A stretch of DNA of 64,000 nt from Aldehydirespirator sp963667505 (GTDB lineage Bacteria > Actinomycetota > Acidimicrobiia > Acidimicrobiales > Aldehydirespiratoraceae). The position numbers and the translations under genes were made by a program. The notes below the pieces were generated by a model. That model was not told the origin of the DNA, made no database searches, and saw only the letters and a list, made by a program, of their open reading frames with translations. Below are positions 26,885 through 35,657 of this stretch, in pieces. Position 1 is the stretch's first letter; each line of letters begins with the position of its first letter. The DNA lies in NCBI GenBank assembly GCA_963667505.2, contig OY763490.2, forward strand, positions 1,240,001-1,304,000. The letters are read 5' to 3'.

Positions 26885-27505
26885 TCAGAACGAGGGCGGG
26901 CTGGTGATTATCAGGAAGCGCACTCCGGCATCCCCGGAGATCCACTGGTGCGGTGTCGTGGACGGGTACGAGATCGTGTCGCCCGTAAGCAGCGCCACCG
27001 GGTCGCGGCCCTCGAGGCGAACCTGGAGCGAGCCCTCGAGCACACGGATCATTTCTTGCCCCTCGTGCACGATCACGTCCGAGACGATGTTCGCTTCGGC
27101 CACCGTCTCGTTGGCCTCGAGGCGGTGTCCCTCGCCCGGCGTGAGGAAGCGGGTCCTGGCGCCCTCGGCCAGCACGAAGGCTTCGCCCTCGTCGGCGCGG
27201 ACCAGCGTGACCTCGGAATACGCCGGGTCGAGCAGTCCGACCGTCGTCGTCCCCAGAGCCTGGGCCACGCGATGCAGCGCGAAGAGGCTGGGCATGGCCC
27301 GCGAGTTCTCGATCTGGGAGAGGAACGGCTGCGACAGGCCGCATCGGTCGGCAAGCTCCTGCATGGTCATCCCGGCGGCCTTGCGACGCTGCCGGAGGGC
27401 AGGCCCGAGCTCGGGGGCCACAGACGCTGCCTCGGCAGTTCCCTCGTCCCCCGACGCCCCGCGGCGCGTCCTCTCGTCCTCGGCCGCTCTGTGGTGCGTC
27501 CTCAT
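26885..27505 (-). CDS. XRE-family regulator with C-terminal cupin domain
   Basis: A 206-residue transcription factor. Residues ~33-88 are a helix-turn-helix (LRQRRKAAGMTMQELADRCG, then LSQPFLSQIENSRAMPS), and residues ~100-206 a sensor cupin (VHEGQEMIRVLEGSLQVRLEG; YPSTTPHQW). This PuuR/SutR-like architecture commonly controls uptake and breakdown of amines or amino acids. It is the second gene of a leftward pair with the hydrolase (35-nt gap) and divergent from the Rieske-SDR genes, so it probably controls the island; the palindrome at 30469 is a candidate operator. Confidence 0.9.
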   Translation of the reverse strand: MRTHHRAAEDERTRRGASGDEGTAEAASVAPELGPALRQRRKAAGMTMQELADRCGLSQPFLSQIENSRAMPSLFALHRVAQALGTTTVGLLDPAYSEVTLVRADEGEAFVLAEGARTRFLTPGEGHRLEANETVAEANIVSDVIVHEGQEMIRVLEGSLQVRLEGRDPVALLTGDTISYPSTTPHQWISGDAGVRFLIITSPPSF

Positions 27506-27540
27506 TGCCTTGCCTGGAGGCTCCAGCTACCGGGTCGCGC

Positions 27541-28368
27541 TCAGCCGCCGGCCAGGAAACCGACGAGGGCGTCGATGAGGGCCGAGGGGTTGTCCACCGG
27601 TACCACATGGGTGCTGTCGCCGATCTCGACCAAGCTCGACTGGGTCGTGAGGCGGTCCATCTCGGCCATCACCTCGGCCCGGACGAAGCTGCCGGAGGCA
27701 TGGACGTGAAGCGTGGGCGCCTGGATCCTCGGCAGCCGGTCCCAGTGGTCGTCGGAGCGGAACGGCCAGCGCTCGAAGAAGAACGGATCGTGCTTGGGGG
27801 CCAGGCGGCCGCCCTCGACCGGCCCGTAGCAGGTGGCCGCCACGAGCTCGACCATGTCGGCCGGAGCGTTGGGGTAGGCGCGCTCCACCGCGGCGCGGAC
27901 GTCGTCATGGTCGGCGTGGTCCCGGGGCCGGGGGAACAGGTCGGTCTCGCCCTGCTCGAAGGAGGGCTCGACGTCGACCACGGCCAGCCGTCCGACATCG
28001 TCGGGGTGCTCGTCCGCGTACTGGAGGGCGACCAGCGCCCCCCACGAGGATCCGGCCAGGTCCACGGGCGAGCCGCCGGCCACCTCCGCGACCGCGCCGG
28101 CCAAGTCGGCGACATGGTCGGCGGTGGTGTAGTCGCCGCCGGCCGACCATTGGCTCTCGCCGTAGCCGCGGAAGTCGAGCGCCACCACCCGGCGACGGGC
28201 CCGCACGCCGAGGGCCACCGCGTGCCAGTTCCAGGCGTTGCCGGTCACGCCGTGCAGACAGACCAGCGTCGGGCCCGAGCCCCCGAAGTCGAGCCCGTGG
28301 ATCCGGTTGCCTGCCGCTCCCGGCACAAAGAAGTGGCCTACGTCGGCGGTGGCGAGCGTTGTGGACAT
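27541..28368 (-). CDS. Alpha/beta-hydrolase
   Basis: A 275-residue hydrolase. The oxyanion region is LHGVTGNAWNW, the nucleophile Ser lies in AGSSWGALVAL (G-x-S-x-G), and the catalytic His in DSTHVVPVD. The ATG at 28368 is supported by AGGAG about 8 nt upstream on the minus strand. It could open a ring or cleave an ester or carbamate formed by the oxygenases of this cluster. It is divergent from Rieske A and upstream of the regulator in one transcription unit. Confidence 0.9.
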   Translation of the reverse strand: MSTTLATADVGHFFVPGAAGNRIHGLDFGGSGPTLVCLHGVTGNAWNWHAVALGVRARRRVVALDFRGYGESQWSAGGDYTTADHVADLAGAVAEVAGGSPVDLAGSSWGALVALQYADEHPDDVGRLAVVDVEPSFEQGETDLFPRPRDHADHDDVRAAVERAYPNAPADMVELVAATCYGPVEGGRLAPKHDPFFFERWPFRSDDHWDRLPRIQAPTLHVHASGSFVRAEVMAEMDRLTTQSSLVEIGDSTHVVPVDNPSALIDALVGFLAGG

Positions 28369-28436
28369 GGTGATGCTCCTCGTGAGGCTGCCCGACAGAC
28401 AGGGGCCGCACACCCATGGCGGCAGGGGTCGAACAG

Positions 28437-28443
28437 TACAGTA
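28437..28443. promoter_or_regulatory. Overlapping divergent -10 elements
   Basis: TACAGT reads on the plus strand (28437-28442) and TACTGT on the minus strand (28438-28443), in the 165-nt gap between the hydrolase and Rieske A genes. Both fit TANNNT. A single regulator bound here could control both directions. Confidence 0.35.
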
Positions 28444-28533
28444 GCCATCGCGCCGGACAGCATCGGCCGCGCCGACCGACACGGCCCACCGACATGAACG
28501 GCACTCGACCGCAAGGAACGAGGGAGGACCCCG

Positions 28534-29586
28534 TTGACGACTCTTGAGGCACGTGAAGCCGTCGATCCGTTCGTCCCCGAGCGGGACTCCAGGTGGTACC
28601 GGGCGATGAGGCACTTCTGGCATCCCGTCGCCTACTCCAAGGACGTGGCCGAGGACCAGATGGTCTCGGGCCTCCTGCTGGGCGAGCGCATCCTGGTGGT
28701 CCGCCACGAAGGCCAGGCGCGGGCCTTCATGGACGTGTGCCGCCACAAGGGGGCCGCGCCGTCGCTGGGATGGGTCGAGAACGGCTGCATCAACTGCCCC
28801 TACCACGGCTGGGCCTACGACATGGACGGCAAGCTGGTGTCGATACCGGCCCGGCCCGAGTTGAGCGGGGTGCTCCAGCTCGGGCTGGTCCGCTACCTGT
28901 GCCGGGAGAGCTCCGGCATGGTCTGGGTGAGCCTGACCGACGAGCCGTGGGGCGAGCCTCCGGGGATCCCGGAGTGGGACGACCCGATCATGCGCTGGCA
29001 GACGCCCCCGTACTACGACTGGGCCACCAGTTCGCCCCGGCGTCTGGAGAACTTCGTCGACTTCGCCCACTTCCCCTTCGTCCACGAGAACGTCCTGGGC
29101 ACCAGGGACAAGCCCGAGGTCGAGCACCACGACGTGTGGCGGGAGGACGGAGCCCTCCGGTTCGACAAGATCTTCGTGGAGCCCAACGTTCCCCGCATGA
29201 AGGAGCTGCTGAAGATCGACGACGACATCATGACGGTGCGCAACTGGTACCAGCTCACCGTGCCCGGATCTATCTCGATGGTGCGTACCTTCCCCAACGG
29301 CAAGCGCTACGCGCTGTACATGGTCACCGCGCCCACCGGTCCGGCGACCTGCCGCAACTTCTGGCACATCGGCGCCGACTTCGTGGAGACCCCCGACGAG
29401 ATGGACTTCCTGCTGGAGTTCGAGTACATGGTGCTGGACCAGGACCAGCCCATCGTCGAGTCGCAGTGGCCCGAGCACCTGCCCGACCGTCTCAACGCCG
29501 AGACGTACGTCAAGGTGGCCGACGACGTGACTCTGGCCTACCGAAAGTGGCTCTTCGAGCTGGCCGCCGAGCTGGAGCCGAACTGA
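28534..29586 (+). CDS. Rieske non-heme iron oxygenase, oxygenase component (A)
   Basis: A 350-residue oxygenase. The Rieske 2Fe-2S ligands are C69-x-H71 (VCRHKG) and C88-x2-H91 (CPYHGWAYD). The mononuclear iron site lies in ENFVDFAHFPFVH. The C-terminal IVESQWPEHLP and YRKWLFEL segments resemble VanA/NdmA-type O- and N-demethylases more than ring dioxygenases. It would remove a methyl group or hydroxylate an aromatic ring, using electrons from a reductase that is not present in the window. The TTG start at 28534 is chosen for the GGGAGG 6 nt upstream. Confidence 0.9.
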   Translation: MTTLEAREAVDPFVPERDSRWYRAMRHFWHPVAYSKDVAEDQMVSGLLLGERILVVRHEGQARAFMDVCRHKGAAPSLGWVENGCINCPYHGWAYDMDGKLVSIPARPELSGVLQLGLVRYLCRESSGMVWVSLTDEPWGEPPGIPEWDDPIMRWQTPPYYDWATSSPRRLENFVDFAHFPFVHENVLGTRDKPEVEHHDVWREDGALRFDKIFVEPNVPRMKELLKIDDDIMTVRNWYQLTVPGSISMVRTFPNGKRYALYMVTAPTGPATCRNFWHIGADFVETPDEMDFLLEFEYMVLDQDQPIVESQWPEHLPDRLNAETYVKVADDVTLAYRKWLFELAAELEPN

Positions 29587-29635
29587 GAGGCAAGAGGCCG
29601 AGTCTCACTGACCACCGACACACGGGAGGACCTCG

Positions 29636-30388
29636 ATGGGAATACTGGACGGCCGGGTGATCATCGTCACCGGCGGCGCCAAGGGGATCGGCCTGGCCTA
29701 CTGCCGGGGCCTGGCCGCCGAGGGGGCGACCGTCGTGGTTGCGGACCTCACCGACGGGCACGAGGTGATCGAGGAGCTCGGGGCATCGGGCGCGAAGGCG
29801 ATGTCGATGCAGGTGGACGTCTCCGACGTGGCCCAGACCGAGGCGATGGCCGCGGCGACGGTCGACGCCTACGGCCGCATCGACGGCCTGGTCAACAATG
29901 CGGCGTTCTACATGGCCGCCACCCGGGCCCCGATGGAGGACCTCCCGCCGGAGGAGTGGGACCTGTGCTTCGCGGTAAACGTGAAGGGGTCCTGGCTGTG
30001 CTCCCGGGCGGTGGCGCCCACGATGAGGGCCCAGGGCAGCGGCCGGATCGTCAACATCGCCTCCATGACGGTCAACGACGGCACTCCCAACTTCCTGCAC
30101 TACGTGGCGTCGAAGTCGGCAATCTGGGGGCTGACCCGGGCCATGGCCCGCGAACTGGGCGGTGCCGGTATCGCGGTCAACACCATCACGCCCGACTACA
30201 TCCCCCACGACGAGGAGTACTCCAGCGTCCAGCCCGAGGTGGACGTGGCCATCCAGGCCCGCCGGGCGTTCAAGCGCACCCAGGTGCCCGAGGACATGGT
30301 GGGCACGCTCGTCTACCTGATGAGTCCCCTGTCGGACTTCGTCACCGGCCAGAACATCTGGGTGAACGGCGGCTCGGGCTTCCACTAG
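29636..30388 (+). CDS. Short-chain dehydrogenase/reductase
   Basis: A 250-residue classical SDR: NAD(P)-binding TGGAKGIG (residues 12-19), LVNNAA, and the Tyr-x3-Lys pair in HYVASKSA with a Ser ~12 residues before. It follows Rieske A by 49 nt with GGAGG upstream, so it probably oxidises a hydroxylated intermediate to a ketone. The C-terminal VTGQNIWVNGG is the usual SDR tail. The exact substrate is unknown. Confidence 0.92.
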   Translation: MGILDGRVIIVTGGAKGIGLAYCRGLAAEGATVVVADLTDGHEVIEELGASGAKAMSMQVDVSDVAQTEAMAAATVDAYGRIDGLVNNAAFYMAATRAPMEDLPPEEWDLCFAVNVKGSWLCSRAVAPTMRAQGSGRIVNIASMTVNDGTPNFLHYVASKSAIWGLTRAMARELGGAGIAVNTITPDYIPHDEEYSSVQPEVDVAIQARRAFKRTQVPEDMVGTLVYLMSPLSDFVTGQNIWVNGGSGFH

Positions 30389-30441
30389 GGTCCACCGGCG
30401 GGAACCTTGCGGTGTCGTCGGCAGCCGGTCGGCGGGCTCGT

Positions 30442-30447
30442 TATAGT
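30442..30447 (+). promoter_or_regulatory. Putative -10 element of the BMP-A transporter operon
   Basis: TATAGT, the most AT-rich hexamer nearby, in a 178-nt gap. It would give a leader of about 110 nt before the ATG at 30567. No good -35 is visible. Confidence 0.45.
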
Positions 30448-30468
30448 CCTCATCAATAATTCAACCAC

Positions 30469-30480
30469 CAGTTCGAACTG
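30469..30480. promoter_or_regulatory. 12-bp perfect palindrome, candidate operator
   Basis: CAGTTCGAACTG lies about 15-25 nt downstream of the predicted transcription start, where a bound repressor would block elongation. The XRE-cupin regulator at 26885-27505 is the obvious candidate binder. Confidence 0.4.
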
Positions 30481-30493
30481 CTCGGCGGATCTA

Positions 30494-30521
30494 CGGGGCG
30501 CCTGAAAGGCCTCGTGCCCCG
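30494..30521 (+). promoter_or_regulatory. Hairpin in the BMP-A leader
   Basis: CGGGGC (30494-30499) pairs with GCCCCG (30516-30521); inside, GCCT (30500-30503) pairs with AGGC (30507-30510), leaving CTCGT as a one-sided bulge. It may be a plain leader hairpin or part of a ligand-sensing RNA. No known class recognised. Confidence 0.35.
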
Positions 30522-30566
30522 CGGTGCCGTGCGATTGGTCCCACTAGGGAGGGAGACCACAACAAT

Positions 30567-31913
30567 ATGCGCAAGACAACAATGCGGCTACTAGTCGCCC
30601 TAGCGCTCGTCGCAGGCCTGGTCGCCTGCGGAAGCGACGACGAGCCGGCCCCCGCGGCCAGTACCGACGACGGGGCCGTGGCGGAAGCCCAGGCCCAGGC
30701 CGCCGCCGCGCTAGCAGAAGCCGAGGCCGCTCAGGCCGAGGCTGATGCCGCTGAGGCCGAGGCCAAGGCCGCGGCTGATGCCGCCGCCATCGCCGAGGCT
30801 GAAGCCGCAGCCGCCGCAGCCGCGCTGGAGGCCGCCGAAGCCGAAGGAGCGGCCGTCGCGGAACTCGAAGCGCAACTCGCCGAAGCCGAAGAGGCCGCAG
30901 CCGAAGCCGAAGCCGCAGCCGCCGAAGCCGCAGCCGCGGCGGAGGAGGCCGCCGCGGAGCAGGCGGCAGCCGCCCCCAGCGAGATCGACGTCGCCATGCT
31001 CGTCGTGGGCACCAAGGAGGAGGGCTGGTACGCCACGTTCATCGACAGCGTCAACCGCGTCTCGGCGTCCAACAAGTACGGCATCACCATAAATCTCGAG
31101 ATCCTCGAGGGAATCCAGTTCGTCGAGGGCGAGCGCGTCATCCGCGACCTCGCCCAGACCGGCGAGTACGAGATCATCGTCGGCCACAGCACCTATGTGG
31201 ACGGCGTCGCCGCCAACAAGGCCGACTTCCCAGACACCCTGTTCGTGTACTCGGGCTCAGGCAACGACGACCACGAGGGCGGCGACAACGCCTACTGGAT
31301 CGACGTGTTCATCCACGAGCCCGCCTACCTGGCTGGGATCATCGCTGGCATGACCACCCAGACCAACAGGATCAGCGGTGTGGCCGCGTACCCGTTCCCC
31401 AACGTCAACGCCCCGCTCAACGCCTTCGTCGACGGTGCCCGGTCGGTCAACCCCGACATCGAGGTGGCCGGGGTCACCTACATCGAGAGCTGGTTCGATC
31501 CGGCCACCGCGGCGAGCGCGGCCGAGGCCCAGATCAACAACGGCGCCGACGTCATCTACGCCGAGCGGTTCGGCCCGTTCGCCGCGGCCGAGGACGCCGG
31601 CAACGTGCGGGCCGTCGGCCACTTCACCGACCAGTTGAGCCTGTCGCCGGTGGTGCTGACCAGCGCAGTGGCGCAGTGGGATACCGCCTTCAGCGATGTG
31701 CTCGACGCCTGGTACGACTACACGGTGCACGGCGTGCCCTACAACTCGCCGCCGCAGCGCATCGTCTACCAGTCGATGGTGGACGACGGCTCCTCGCTGG
31801 GGGCCATTGCCGACGACGTGCCCGCCGACGTGGTGGCTGCCGTCGAGGCGGCCCGGGTCGCCATCCTTTCGGGCGAGTTGGTCGTCCCGCTCAATTTCGA
31901 CCGGTTCGAGTAA
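30567..31913 (+). CDS. BMP-family substrate-binding lipoprotein with coiled-coil stalk (BMP-A)
   Basis: A 448-residue lipoprotein. Residues 1-20 are a signal peptide with lipobox LVAC (Cys21). Residues ~34-136 are almost entirely Ala and Glu (repeats such as AEAEAAQAEADAAEAEAKAA), predicted as a long alpha-helical stalk. Residues ~138-448 are a BMP/Med/PnrA-like binding domain (DVAMLVVGTKEEGWYATF; later YWIDVFIHEPAYLAGIIAG). BMP proteins bind purine nucleosides and related heterocycles. The ATPase and two permeases follow directly. A strong GGGAGGGAG ribosome site lies upstream. Confidence 0.88.
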   Translation: MRKTTMRLLVALALVAGLVACGSDDEPAPAASTDDGAVAEAQAQAAAALAEAEAAQAEADAAEAEAKAAADAAAIAEAEAAAAAAALEAAEAEGAAVAELEAQLAEAEEAAAEAEAAAAEAAAAAEEAAAEQAAAAPSEIDVAMLVVGTKEEGWYATFIDSVNRVSASNKYGITINLEILEGIQFVEGERVIRDLAQTGEYEIIVGHSTYVDGVAANKADFPDTLFVYSGSGNDDHEGGDNAYWIDVFIHEPAYLAGIIAGMTTQTNRISGVAAYPFPNVNAPLNAFVDGARSVNPDIEVAGVTYIESWFDPATAASAAEAQINNGADVIYAERFGPFAAAEDAGNVRAVGHFTDQLSLSPVVLTSAVAQWDTAFSDVLDAWYDYTVHGVPYNSPPQRIVYQSMVDDGSSLGAIADDVPADVVAAVEAARVAILSGELVVPLNFDRFE

Positions 31914-31964
31914 TCGCGAGAAGCCGGGCTGCACGTCGAACGATCGACTGAGCGCACCGATCCG

Positions 31965-33521
31965 ATGGCGGATGCGGCCAAGTCCGGCGCGGCCGCGCCG
32001 GGGGAGAACATCCTCGTCGCCGAGGAGGTGACGAAGGTCTTCCCCGGCGTGGTCGCCAACGACTCTGTCAACGTCGCAATCCGCAGGGCCGAGATCCACT
32101 GTCTGCTCGGCGAGAACGGCGCGGGCAAGACGACACTGGCCGACATCCTCTACGGCGTGTACCAGCCCGACGATGGCCGGGTGCTCCTCGAAGGCAAGCC
32201 GCTGGAGTTGCATTCACCCCGCGACGCCATCGAGGCCGGCATCGGGATGGTCCACCAGCACTTCGAGCTGGTGCCCCCGATGTCGGTCATCGAGAACGTG
32301 GTGATCGGCACGCCCGCCAAGCAATGGCTAGACCTCACCGAGGTCCGGAGCCGCCTCAACGAGTTCTTCAACGACTACGACGTGGAGATCGATCCCGACG
32401 CCGAGGTCGGCCGCCTGTCGGTCGGCGAGCAGCAATGGGTGGAGATCTTCAAGACGCTCTACTTCGGCGTCGAGATCCTGATCCTGGACGAGCCCACCGC
32501 GGTGCTGACCCCGCAGGGAATCGAGGAGCTGTTCCGCATCCTTCGCAGGATGAGAGAAGAGGGTCTCACCATCATTCTGATCACCCACAAGCTCCGGGAG
32601 GTGATGGATCTCTCGGACCGGGTGACGGTGCTCCGCCGCGGCCAAGTCGTCGGCACGGTCGAAACCGCCGACATCGACCAGCGCGATCTCGCTCGGATGA
32701 TGGTGGGACGCGAGGTGCTGATGCAGGCCGACAAGGCCGCCACCGAGGCCGGAGAGCCAGTGCTGGAGGTGGACGGGGTCCACCTGGAGTCCGACACCGG
32801 CCGCGGCTCTCTGGAAGGGCTCTCCATCACGGTCGGCGCCGGTGAGGTCGTGGGGGTGGCGGGAGTGTCGGGCAACGGCCAGAACGCCCTGTTCGACGCG
32901 GTGGTCGGCGTGCGTCACCCGGCAGCCGGCACCATCCGGATCGGCGGCCAGGACACGACCGAGGCCGCACCCCACCGGATCGCCACCCTCGGCGTGGCCA
33001 GCGTCCCGGCGGACCGCATAGCCCAAGGCCTGATGATGGACTTCAGCGTCAAGGAGAACCTGGTGCTGGGCGACCACCGCGGCCCGCAGTTCTCCAAGGC
33101 AGGGATCCTCAACCGGGGCCGGATCGAGGACTTCGCGAGGAAGTCCATCAGAAGCTTCGAGATCAAGACGCCGTCCGCGTCGCATGCCACCAGGACCCTG
33201 TCGGGCGGCAACCTGCAGAAGATCATCATGGCCAGGGAGCTGTCCGGCCAACCCCAGCTGATCATCGCGCACCAGCCCACCCGAGGGCTCGACATAGCGG
33301 CCACGGAGTATGTGCGGCAGCGCCTGCTCCAGGAGCGCGACCGCGGCGCGGCGGTGCTGCTGATGTCTGAGGACCTCGATGAGATCTTCCAACTCGCGGA
33401 CCGGATCGCGGTGATCTACGACGGGCGCATCGTCGCGGTGACCGAGCCCAGCGCGACCACTCTCGAAGAGCTTGGAATGCACATGGCTGGCGCCAGCGCG
33501 GACCACGGGGACGACCAGTGA
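31965..33521 (+). CDS. Double-ABC ATPase of the BMP-A (nucleoside/purine-type) importer
   Basis: A 518-residue tandem ATPase. The first half has Walker A GENGAGKTT, signature LSVGEQQWVEI and Walker B EILILDEPTAVL. The second half has the degenerate Walker A GVSGNGQNALF, signature LSGGNLQKIIMA and HQPTRGLD, as usual in the sugar/nucleoside (CUT2/BMP) family. It energises uptake through the next two permeases. The stop overlaps the next start by 4 nt. Confidence 0.93.
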   Translation: MADAAKSGAAAPGENILVAEEVTKVFPGVVANDSVNVAIRRAEIHCLLGENGAGKTTLADILYGVYQPDDGRVLLEGKPLELHSPRDAIEAGIGMVHQHFELVPPMSVIENVVIGTPAKQWLDLTEVRSRLNEFFNDYDVEIDPDAEVGRLSVGEQQWVEIFKTLYFGVEILILDEPTAVLTPQGIEELFRILRRMREEGLTIILITHKLREVMDLSDRVTVLRRGQVVGTVETADIDQRDLARMMVGREVLMQADKAATEAGEPVLEVDGVHLESDTGRGSLEGLSITVGAGEVVGVAGVSGNGQNALFDAVVGVRHPAAGTIRIGGQDTTEAAPHRIATLGVASVPADRIAQGLMMDFSVKENLVLGDHRGPQFSKAGILNRGRIEDFARKSIRSFEIKTPSASHATRTLSGGNLQKIIMARELSGQPQLIIAHQPTRGLDIAATEYVRQRLLQERDRGAAVLLMSEDLDEIFQLADRIAVIYDGRIVAVTEPSATTLEELGMHMAGASADHGDDQ

Positions 33522-34657
33522 GCGAGTCGCTGCGCGAAGCGCCCGAGCAGGGCGCCGGCCGCGACCCGCTCTTGATGCTGTTCCAGCCGGGCGCCTGGCG
33601 CCTGGAGCGGAGGCTGCATACCCGCCCGGTGCACGAGTTGTACGCCACCCTCATCGCGCTGGCCATCACCGCGGTGATCATCGGCCTGCTGGTGATCATC
33701 GTCGGCGTGTCGCCGCTGGACGCGTTCGCGTCCCTCTACGAGGGGGCTTTCGGGAACCGGGAGTCGGCCCTCGAGACGCTGGTGCAGGCGACGCCGCTGA
33801 TCCTCACCGGGCTGTGCGCTGCCATCGCCTTCCGGGCCGGGGTCTGGAACATCGGCGGACAGGGTCAGTTCATCGCCGGCGCCATCGGCACCTGGTGGGT
33901 CTACGACACGATGCCCGGCCTCCCCGCGCCGCTGCTGTTCGTGGCCATGTTCTCCGGGGCTGCGGTCTTCGGAGCAGTGTGGGCGACGGTGGCCAGCGTC
34001 CTGCTGGTCCGCTACGGAACCAACGAGATCCTCACGACGGTGATGCTCAACTTCGTCATCGACTCCGGGCTGTCATGGCTGCTCTCGGGACCCTGGCAGG
34101 CGAACGACACGCCCTACTCCCAGACCGAGCGGATGGTCGAGAGCACATTCCTGCCCCGGTTCTTCGACGACAGCCGGCTGCACCTGGGCTTCGCCCTCGC
34201 GCTGGTGATGGCGGCCGTGGTCCATTTCCTGGTGCGGCGCACCACCCTGGGATTCGAACTGAGGGCTATAGGCGTGAACAAGCAGGCGGCCTCGTACAAG
34301 GGCATCGGCGTCGGGGCGGCCATCGTCGCGGTCATGGCCATCTCGGGGGCGCTGGCAGGACTGGCGGGCGCGGGTGAGCTGCTGGGCCTTCATCACCGGG
34401 TCAACTTCGAGTTCGGCGGCCAGGCCGTCGGCTTCACCGGGATCATCGTCGCCCTGGTGGCCCGGCTGCATCCCGCGGGCGTGATCGTGGTGGCCATCGC
34501 CTTCGCGGGGCTGATAAACGGTGCGACCCAGATGCAGGTCGGCACCGGCATCCCAGCCGCGCTCGTGGACGTGATCGAGGGGGTCGCCCTGGTTCTCGTG
34601 CTGCTGGCCGCGGTCGCCTGCCGCTACCGACTCAGGAAGATCGCCCACCATGGATAG
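33518..34657 (+). CDS. ABC transporter permease 1 of BMP-A importer
   Basis: A 379-residue multi-helix permease of the nucleoside/BMP (NupP/YufP-like) type. Motifs: LTGLCAAIAFRAGVWNIGGQGQF and TNEILTTVMLNFV, then the coupling loop LRAIGVNKQAASYKGI. The GTG at 33518 overlaps the ATPase stop. It pairs with the next gene to form the pore. Confidence 0.92.
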   Translation: MSESLREAPEQGAGRDPLLMLFQPGAWRLERRLHTRPVHELYATLIALAITAVIIGLLVIIVGVSPLDAFASLYEGAFGNRESALETLVQATPLILTGLCAAIAFRAGVWNIGGQGQFIAGAIGTWWVYDTMPGLPAPLLFVAMFSGAAVFGAVWATVASVLLVRYGTNEILTTVMLNFVIDSGLSWLLSGPWQANDTPYSQTERMVESTFLPRFFDDSRLHLGFALALVMAAVVHFLVRRTTLGFELRAIGVNKQAASYKGIGVGAAIVAVMAISGALAGLAGAGELLGLHHRVNFEFGGQAVGFTGIIVALVARLHPAGVIVVAIAFAGLINGATQMQVGTGIPAALVDVIEGVALVLVLLAAVACRYRLRKIAHHG

Positions 34658-34672
34658 CTCCGGGTAACCGTC

Positions 34673-35620
34673 GTGGAGGACTTCTTCACCTACTCGGTGA
34701 TCCTGGGCATCTTCGTGGCCACCTTCAAGATCGCCACCCCGCTGCTGATTGCGGCCACCGGCGAGCTGGTCGCCGAGAGCAGCGGGATCCTGAACCTGAG
34801 CCTGGAGGGGACCATGACCCTGGGCGCCTTCACCGGGTTCTTGTTCGCCAACGAGACCGGAAACCTATGGCTGGGGCTGCTGGGGGCAGCCGCGGGCGGC
34901 GGTGCGATGGGGCTGCTGATGGCGGTGATGACGGCCACGGTCAAGGTCAACCAGGTGGTCGCCGGGCTCGCGCTGAACATCCTCGGTCTGGGTGGAGCCT
35001 TCTTCTGGTACCGCTCGGTGTACGAGGAGGGCGGCGCCGTCGCCTTCCCCACCGTGGACCGGTTCCAGACCGGGACCATCCCGCTGCTGTCCGACATCCC
35101 CGCGGTGGGCGAAGTGTTCTTCGACCAACACTGGCTGACCTACTTCGGGGTCTTGATGGTGCCGGCGACCTTCATCTTCCTGAATCGCACCAAGTACGGC
35201 CTGGAACTCCGCAGCATCGGCCACAACCCCGAGGCGTGCGACATGCGGGGCGTGGGCATCATCTCCCGCCAGTACACCGCGGTTATCTACGGGGGCGTGA
35301 TGGCCGGGCTGGGCGGCGCCTACCTGTCGCTGGCGGGGGGAAACCAGTTCTTCGACGACATCGTCGCCGGGCGGGGATGGATCGCCCTGGCCATCGTGAT
35401 CTTCGGGAACTGGCGGGCGTCGTGGATCCTGGGCGGCTCGCTGCTGTTCGGGTTCCTCGAGGCTACCCAACTGTCGCTCCAGGCCAGCGGTGTGGACCTG
35501 CCCTACCAGCTCCTGCTCGCGCTGCCGTTCATTCTGACGATCGTCGCGCTGGTCCTCAATCGGAGCCGCTCCCAGGTCCCGCTGTCGCTGACCATCCCGT
35601 ACCACCGGGGCGAGCGCTAG
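34673..35620 (+). CDS. ABC transporter permease 2 of BMP-A importer
   Basis: A 315-residue permease (NupQ/YufQ-like). It has ATPLLIAATGELVAESSGILN-like N-terminal helices (34733-34795), LNLSLEGTMTLGAF, and the coupling loop LRSIGHNPEACDMRGVG. The GTG at 34673 starts 16 nt after permease 1. It completes the BMP-A importer; the molybdenum hydroxylase genes follow after 37 nt. Confidence 0.92.
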   Translation: MEDFFTYSVILGIFVATFKIATPLLIAATGELVAESSGILNLSLEGTMTLGAFTGFLFANETGNLWLGLLGAAAGGGAMGLLMAVMTATVKVNQVVAGLALNILGLGGAFFWYRSVYEEGGAVAFPTVDRFQTGTIPLLSDIPAVGEVFFDQHWLTYFGVLMVPATFIFLNRTKYGLELRSIGHNPEACDMRGVGIISRQYTAVIYGGVMAGLGGAYLSLAGGNQFFDDIVAGRGWIALAIVIFGNWRASWILGGSLLFGFLEATQLSLQASGVDLPYQLLLALPFILTIVALVLNRSRSQVPLSLTIPYHRGER

Positions 35621-35657
35621 ACCGGCACGGCAGCCTGGAGCGAACCGGGAGCGATCC

